In this document: piece after piece, positions 58,468 through 64,000 of the stretch
How the letters are laid out: every line of letters starts with the position of its first letter
Position numbering within the stretch: position 1 is the first letter of the stretch
Source: Lepiota brunneoincarnata
Taxonomy: Eukaryota; Basidiomycota; Agaricomycetes; Agaricales; Agaricaceae
Assembly (NCBI GenBank): GCA_023014365.1
Contig: JAEBUN010000003.1
Coordinates: forward strand, 1,736,001-1,800,000
Direction of reading: 5' to 3'
Length of the DNA: 64,000 bases
Program-made: the position numbers and the translations under genes
Notes under the pieces: model-generated
Databases searched by the model: none
The model's input: the letters and a program-made list of their open reading frames with translations, nothing else
Told to the model about the DNA's origin: nothing

Positions 58468-59583
58468 ATGTCCCAAGTCCAGCATTGGCGAGTCACCTAC
58501 AACGATATCCACAACGTTATCCGCGATGCCACACCCAAGATCGCCGCAGAATTCAACCCAGATCTTATGATTGCTATTGGTGAGGCGCCTAACAATCTCT
58601 TCTTGATCAATCGATACTCACCTCAACCAGGCGGTGGGTCAGTGAATATCCGTTAATGCATCTTGCAAACCACACGCTCAATCCTCTCCCCGCACTGTCA
58701 GCGGTTTCTTCCCGGCCCGTGTTATGGTCAGCTGGCTGCTTATAGACTCCGGGCATAGCAACTGATAGACCCTCCCAGCGCACGTTCCTCAGGGAACTGA
58801 CTGGAAACAAGACACTCCAAATCCAAGCCATTGGTCTTTCACTTTATGAACCCGTGGAAGGTACCACAGCGGAGCAGATCGGCAACGAGGTTGTCCGCAC
58901 ACAGTGGCTGTAAGTGTATGAAAGCCCAGACCTAGGGTTGTTAAAAAAAAAAAAAAACAGCGGATCCGATGCTGGAAAATTACTCATCGGAAAGCGCAAC
59001 TTGATAGTTGTTCGTAAAATCCCCCTTGTAAAAACATCGGGATTGCGATAACCTTTCCCGCTCCAGGATGAAGTCGATGACACCCGCAAGACACTCGCGT
59101 AGGTTGCGATGATTTATTTCACTGGATATTCTTGGCTCACGTTGCATTCAGCTACGCTCTTTCCGAACTGAAAAAGGACATAGAGGTAGAGCTGTTGACG
59201 CACCCCGAATCTGAACGAGAAGCTCTCCGGAATTCGACCAGGTTTGCTATATTTGTGGTCCACAACAAGAAAAAGGCCAAGCTTGGAGAAGTACCCGCTG
59301 ATATTCCGTTCGTGCATTTCAAAAGACGAATCTTCCGACTCCATTTGACGGTTCACCGGATGTGAATAGGTACTTTTCTGGAGCGGATGTCGATGACGTA
59401 TGGTAAGTCCACTACCGTCCCATCAATGCTTTCTCGTTTGACATCATCTGTGTAGGCTGGATTATCCTTGGGAAGCCATGTAAGTGCCCACTTGCAAGTG
59501 ATGGCGCTGAATTCAGTCTAACTGGGCACAGAAACATCGAGGAACATGACAAGTTGGCAGCTGCCGACAAGGCTTCTCTGTGA
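58468..59583 (+). CDS. HPT1: Hypoxanthine-guanine phosphoribosyltransferase
   Basis: Purine salvage: converts hypoxanthine and guanine plus PRPP to IMP and GMP in the cytosol. ATG 58468 (MSQVQHWRVTYNDIHNVI) leads to FNPDLMIAIG, after which an intron is removed before GGGFFPARVM, near 58650-58730. RTFLRELTGNKTLQIQAIGLSLYE follows, then VVRTQWL and, after an intron with a poly-A tract near 58940, KLLIGKRNLIV|DEVDDTRKTLA, the PRPP-binding motif. Next are ALRNSTRFAIFVVHNKKKAKL and YFSGADVDDVWLDYPWEA. The protein ends EEHDKLAAADKASL at TGA 59581-59583. The order matches yeast-type Hpt1. At least six introns are needed, mostly 45-70 nt. Confidence 0.95.
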
Positions 59584-59696
59584 GAGTGATTGCGCGGACT
59601 CTGGGCAGGTAGGCATAAACATAATTCTATCATACATGCATCGAGTTATACAAGGGTCGCGAGATAATTCAACGAGAGGTTGTCTTTGATCTGTAA

Positions 59697-60547
59697 TTAG
59701 GTATCCAACCCGGATAACCTCCGGACAGCAGTGTTCCGCAGTGTGCGCCCTCCAGCCTCGATCCCGTCGCCCGACAACGGTTGACCATCCCCAGTAGCAA
59801 GACCGACTAGGACGGACGCAAGTGGGCCTGTCGGAGAGATATAACGAGGCGCAAATCTGTTAGTAATAGGTGCAACGGTGAAATCAAGAAGCCTTAAGGC
59901 AAGAGGACGAGCACGATGGTGTTCGGGTGGAATAACGTAGGCAGGTCGCACGTTGAAAGGACAAAGGGCACTATACGTTGGCTGGGAGGGCAAGGAAAGA
60001 AGGGCCTTTTCGGCACGGCCCTTGATCTTCCCAAAGAGCCTGAAAGCCTGCTCTGTGGGATCTGCTCTATGTGGCGGGTTCGTGTGAGGACATGAGAGGA
60101 TGGAGAAGGATTGGCTGTACTTGCCCTTCACCCGAAACATATATAAAAGTGAATTTGCCCGAGTTGGAGAGCGACGAAAATGCCTTGGCGGCAGCCAACG
60201 GGAAGTCGTGCGTTATCTGTATGTATTCCCTCCACTGGTCGTTAGTTTTCTGTGAACCCGACGATTGCGAAGGGAATGTACTCTTTGGAGACTTGTGTCT
60301 GGCTGATGCCTTGCGCCCAGATGCAGCCGTCGCTGCCCTTGAGCTTCTCAAGCAGTGTAGAGGGATACTCGGTGTAGTCGGTGTGCACAATGACCTCTGC
60401 CTTTGCAAGGTTGACGTTCTCACCGGCCGGGAGGGGGAAAGGCCGTCTGGAGAGGATGGAGAGACGAGAGACCTTGGGGGAGGCGAGGCACTCGTGGAGG
60501 ACAGCATTGCCTACGGTGCCTGTTGCGCCCGTAAGAATGATATGCAT
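59697..60547 (-). CDS. NAD(P)-binding Rossmann-fold protein (epimerase/NmrA-like)
   Basis: The start Met 60547 begins directly with MHIILTGATGTVGNAVLHECL, the extended-SDR glycine motif TGATGTVG. SRLSILSRRPFPLPAG and IVHTDYTEYPSTLLEKL lie in the fold's next strands. DGCIWAQGISQTQVSKE follows, then a GTACAT ... AG intron near 60240, and YIQITHDFPLAAAKAFSSL with a YxxxK-less variant. FTFIYVSGEG comes near 60130. The last exon, 60140-59697, gives an alpha-helical C-terminus (FRLFGKIKGRAEKALL, RPYVIPPEHHR, APRYISPTGPLASVLVGLATG). Total of about 260 residues. Substrate unknown; the protein resembles the many single-domain SDR-type oxidoreductases annotated only as NAD(P)-binding. The starting Met at 60592 would add a non-conserved leader and is rejected. 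Confidence 0.8.
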
Positions 60548-60635
60548 GATGGGGGAAAGAGACCAAGGTATCAGATATACATAAGAATTCAATTACAAGG
60601 TTTTCACCTCCTCCTCATCTCCATCCCTATCCTCA

Positions 60636-60656
60636 CCCTCACCCTCACCCTCACCC
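60636..60656 (-). promoter_or_regulatory. Canonical G-quadruplex sequence in the divergent promoter
   Basis: The plus strand has four CCC runs (60636-60638, 60642-60644, 60648-60650, 60654-60656), each separated by TCA. The minus strand therefore reads four GGG tracts with TGA loops, a textbook G-quadruplex pattern. It lies in the 269-bp gap between the NAD(P)-binding gene and mitoferrin. Confidence 0.65.
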
Positions 60657-60816
60657 TTCTCGTCCTCCTCATCCTCTTTCTCGCCCTCCTCACGCCTCCC
60701 TTTCCCGTCGCCGATTACACCGCTGTCTCCGGTCGCGCCGGGTCGCACTTCTTCCTTTTCCCAGAACACACGGACTTTTTTTTTTTTTTTTTCTTGCCAG
60801 CTAATCCGACACCATC

Positions 60817-62048
60817 ATGGCCGAGGAACCAGATTATGAGTCTCTGCCTCCCAACGCAGGTCTGGCGGTTAGTATGGCTCCTTGCAAGCTGTTCTATTCA
60901 TCTGACACCTTTCCCTTGTTCCCTAGGTTAACATGCTCGCCGGTGCACTCGTAAGTCACTGTACCTTGCTCATACCCCTCCGCGCTCATCCTCACCAAGG
61001 CTGGCATCTCAGAACATGCTGTCATGTTCCCCATTGATAGTATAAAAGTCCGTTCTGCTGTTCTCTCTGTTTGTGAACTTGATCTCAATTTGGGGCCCCA
61101 GACGCGCATGCAGGTTTTCACCGCCTCACCCGTGGCAGTTTATACTGGCGTTGGCAACGCCTTCACGCGGATATCCTCTACGGAGGGCATGAGGGCTCTA
61201 TGGCGCGGTGTCTCCTCGGTTGTTCTCGGCGCTGGTCCAGCGCATGCCGTCCATTTTGGTACTCTCGAGGCGGTCAAAGAGCTGGCAGGAGGAAATGAGG
61301 CTGGTAATCAGTGGGCAGCCCATTGTGAGCTCTCTCTCCAACTTACTATTATATTTAAGAACTGACAGAGGCTTTTGTTAGCGCTGGCCGGCGCCTCCGC
61401 AACGATTGCCAGCGATGCTTTGATGAATCCTTTCGACGGTGCGTCATTCTGACCCTTCTATTCCCCTAACCATTTCCGTCTCATTTTCTTTTCCCAGTCA
61501 TCAAGCAGCGTATGCAGATCCACAGGTCGGAATTCCGATCCGTCTGGACGTGTGCACGCACAGTTTACCACAACGAAGGCCTGGCCGCATTCTATGTCTC
61601 CTACCCAACCACCCTCGCCATCTCCATCCCCTTCAACGCTATCCAGTATACGGTATACGAACAGGTCAAACGCTTCATGAACCCTCGCAACGAGTATTCA
61701 CCCGTTTCACATATCACCGCTGGTGGTATTGCTGGCGCTGTTGCCGCCGCAGTCACGACGCCACTAGACGTCGCAAAAACGATGCTACAGACACGAGGTA
61801 CCGCACACGAAGCCGACATCCGGAATGTGAGCGGCATGGTGGACGCTTTCCGTGTTATATGGAAGCGAGACGGTATCAAGGGATTTGGAAGAGGACTTAC
61901 GCCGCGTGTCATGACCATCATGCCTAGTACTGCACTATGCTGGTTATCGTATGAGTTCTTCAGTGCGTTGAACTCGCTTCCTGGGTTCCATTCTAACTCT
62001 AACCTATTGTCCTTTTCAGAGGCTGCCATTAGAACAGACCAGGTATAG
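60817..62048 (+). CDS. MRS4: Mitochondrial iron transporter (mitoferrin), MRS3/MRS4 type
   Basis: A mitochondrial inner-membrane carrier that brings iron into the matrix for Fe-S and heme synthesis. ATG 60817 (MAEEPDYESLPPNAGLAVN) begins the gene; the first exon ends before an intron, and MLAGALAGISEHAVMFPIDSIK gives the first PxD motif, with TRMQVFTASP after another intron. Carrier repeat 2 is SLAGASATIASDALMNPFDVIKQRMQ, repeat 3 ITAGGIAGAVAAAVTTPLDVAKTMLQTRG: three Px[D/E]xx[K/R] motifs. Met in the second repeat (NPFD) and the MEx/AxM pocket pattern fit Mrs3/4 rather than other carriers. The end is AAIRTDQV at 62046-62048. At least four short introns. The T-rich tract at 60776-60792 lies just 5' of the start. 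MRS3 and MRS4 are not separable here. Confidence 0.92.
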
Positions 62049-62500
62049 ATGTGGCATTCCATGGATTCGAAAAGTAATTTCGGGGACCGGGGACCATACA
62101 TAATATATGCACATGATGCTTCTACGATCGCTTTCCGCAGTATCTCACCCTACAGAACACAATATAGTCAGCCGATATAATACGCCTTTTTTTTCTTCTT
62201 ACATGGGAATCGTTTTTCTCCGCCGTCACGACGCGCGCGTTTGAGAATTTGAACCATGGGGTTAGATTGATTCCTCCGACGTTGTGGCGGGTGAACTGGC
62301 TCAGTTTAAGCCTTTGGTGGCAACGGACGGCGGAAGACGGCAAGCTGGGTTTTCTATTCCCAGATTCCAATTCACTGGCGAGGAGATTCTCTACACAAGT
62401 GGATGGGAGGTGCTGCATTCCAGGAGGAACATCTTCCATCGCAGGGGACTTGTTTGCAGTGTTTTGATATGCGCCACCTGCTCACTCGCAACATTCTAGC
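62049..62500. other. Intergenic region, nothing assigned
   Basis: No coding frame on either strand is supported by a recognisable domain. It holds the 3' flank of the mitoferrin gene. Confidence 0.35.
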
Positions 62501-64000
62501 TCTTTTCCCGGACAAAACGAACAACGCGTCTGAACACCAAATGCATCCTGAGAAATTGGAGTCGAAAGTGTGAAGTCCATACTCGGGAGCCTGATCCGGC
62601 TGAAACGCTGATGGATGAATTCCCCAGGTCCCAGCACTTCAGCTCCTGACTTGTGCTGCACACATATAGCCCCATCATTCCATCTATATACACTTCTAAA
62701 CTGTAACTCACTTGAGTATGTGCTGTGCATATACCAAATCATCGATGTTAAGACGGAGCAGAAAAATGGGGTCAAGAGGAGTGCGAGAGGGAGACAAGAG
62801 GAACGGGCATATTAAGTTAATATACATTTCTACATCGCAGTTATCATCACCTCGAACGTATGCTGTAGTCTCCCAGTCTACGACTCCCGATAGTGATCAC
62901 TGGTTACCACTTTGGTCGTTGTCCCGATGAGGCCCATTATTAAATTGCAGTGAAGAGATCTCCCGTGAGACCATGCTCTCCGTTAGCTTACAACCCGCCT
63001 CACGGACATTGAGGATCAATCGCGTTCCCTGGTTCAATGGTTAATCAATGGCGGGGGCAGAAAATAAAACTTACACAAAAATAGTACACAATTGCAAGCC
63101 ACCTATCAGTAGAGATCAACCAATCTTTGTTATCATGCGAAAGATGGATTACTCACGGTGTCCAGTCTATCGCAGCAAAGCCCGAAAAATCACTATCTCC
63201 CAACAGTGAACTTCCTACAAGCCCAAACATGCTTACTACTGCACACGTTAAGTAGACAAGAACAACCCAAGCAACCCTCTCTCTCACCGAAAATCCTGGG
63301 TTGTGGTGAGCAGTTTACCCTGGAATTCAGAGTGAAGGGTCTTATACTCACGGAATAAAAAATAGTGTTCCGTCACGGTAGAATATATATATGATCGGAG
63401 TCAACTGTTTTATGTGCTTGATCCTGTCACGAAAGGAGCTCCAAACGAGCCCGGCCTACCTAAGAGACTGATAAAGCTTGATGGCGGTTAACAGAACTTC
63501 GATACCTACAGAGTATAAGACCAAATTGCAGAAATAGAGTACAATGCCGCTCACCGGTGCTTGCAAAGCGACAAGTCCTTTTTAACATTAGTGTCTTTAC
63601 AGACACTTGATTGAACAAAAAATCACTGACCAGGATGCTGAACCCATTACACTGTTGAAATTAGACTGCCAGTCTGCAGTAAATAAGGCAAAGCAACCGT
63701 GCAGTGGGAAAGCATCAATATAGTATTTCTGCTGCAAAACGGCGAGTCCGAATGTCCCCGAGGCGGCCACCTAGTTGTTTTGAACGATCGTATCTCGCAC
63801 ATTCTGATGTACCAGACGCACAAGTATTTCAACTGCACCAGAGGTGGATATCAGCTTGGGCAATGTTGGCTGTAGGGACCTGGAAGGGAGACGCACTGGC
63901 CGTAGCAAGAAAGAGCAAGATCGTGACTACCGGTTCCAGGACATTCAGATTCAAGCTCTAAGATATACTCACAAATAACCTACCTTTGAGATTGTAGTCC
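62501..64000 (-). CDS. Partial multi-exon membrane protein gene at window edge
   Basis: Minus-strand exons enter from the right edge. Segments joined across consensus introns read LLTAIKLYQSLR and then RIKHIKQLTPIIYIFYRDGTLFFIP (63420-63310), where the splice AG|GTAGGC ... GACAG|G keeps frame. Similar KLYQSLR...YRDG sequence is common in Agaricomycete multi-pass membrane proteins; this is memory-based. Upstream blocks near 63940-63650 include a Cys-rich segment (SECPGTG, LALSCYGQ) and a segment AFPLHGCFALF in another frame. A later block near 63240-63160 reads VSMFGLVGSSLLGD. The gene is not closed, and the 5' part lies outside the window. Function is unknown. Confidence 0.4.

Noticed and set aside
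62122..62499. Overlapping plus and minus frames after mitoferrin
   Set aside because: Both strands are open over the same stretch without a domain, splice logic or codon bias to choose between them.

Overview
The window is nuclear DNA of a filamentous basidiomycete, most likely an Agaricomycete. Genes are dense and sit on both strands. Nearly all are broken by many introns of about 45-60 nt with GT...AG ends, and intergenic gaps are often only tens to a few hundred bases. Products include typical fungal families: a Zn2Cys6 regulator, an F-box/LRR protein, a DFN-type STK32/YANK kinase, an ABC-C transporter and fungal-type Hpt1. Exon joins below were read by eye from splice consensus plus frame continuity; where a join could not be closed, this is stated.

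Layout. 0-3.7 kb: a decayed LINE-type retrotransposon (endonuclease plus reverse transcriptase, many stops) and a poly-A remnant of another copy. 4.1-6.1 kb (-): a many-exon seven-helix membrane protein with a serine/proline-rich tail, the best candidate for an undescribed receptor-like family. 6.7-14.2 kb (-): glycogen debranching enzyme, then a makorin-type CCCH/RING ubiquitin ligase. 14.3-15.5 kb (+): SAGA subunit Ada1/Hfi1. 15.7-16.8 kb (-): an unrecognised gene. 17.2-18.7 kb (-): F-box protein. 19.0-22.9 kb (-): F-BAR/DEP/RhoGAP protein, divergent from mitochondrial ribosomal protein mL44 (23.0-24.2 kb, +). 24.5-26.0 kb (-): Yellow/MRJP-like secreted protein, divergent from a membrane-anchored glycosyltransferase (26.2-28.6 kb, +). 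28.4-29.5 kb: a decayed tandem duplication of the convergent gene junction. 29.3-35.5 kb (-): ABC-C transporter, then guanylate kinase (35.6-36.3 kb, -). 36.6-38.4 kb (+): STK32/YANK kinase. 39.0-42.2 kb (+): ATP-dependent DNA ligase. 42.2-43.7 kb (+): mitochondrial enoyl reductase. 43.8-44.6 kb (-): p24 cargo receptor. 45.0-46.3 kb (+): a kinase-like protein with degraded catalytic motifs. 46.7-47.2 kb (+): a small unknown protein. 47.5-48.7 kb (-): SAGA Sgf73/ataxin-7. 48.8-49.3 kb (+): a small basic protein. 49.5-51.4 kb (+): FAD monooxygenase. 51.5-52.2 kb (-): Taf10 (TFIID and SAGA). 53.1-56.6 kb (+): Zn2Cys6 regulator with polyQ. 56.8-58.4 kb (-) and 58.5-59.6 kb (+): Pol III subunit Rpc53 and Hpt1, sharing a 60-bp promoter. 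59.7-60.5 kb (-): NAD(P)-binding protein. 60.8-62.0 kb (+): mitoferrin. 62.5-64 kb (-): a partly readable membrane-protein gene running to the window edge.

Most genes are housekeeping and show no single pathway. Three subunits of SAGA (Ada1, Sgf73, Taf10) fall within 38 kb, and there is a general bias to transcription functions (plus Rpc53 and the Zn2Cys6 factor). No tRNA, rRNA, CRISPR or biosynthetic cluster was seen.
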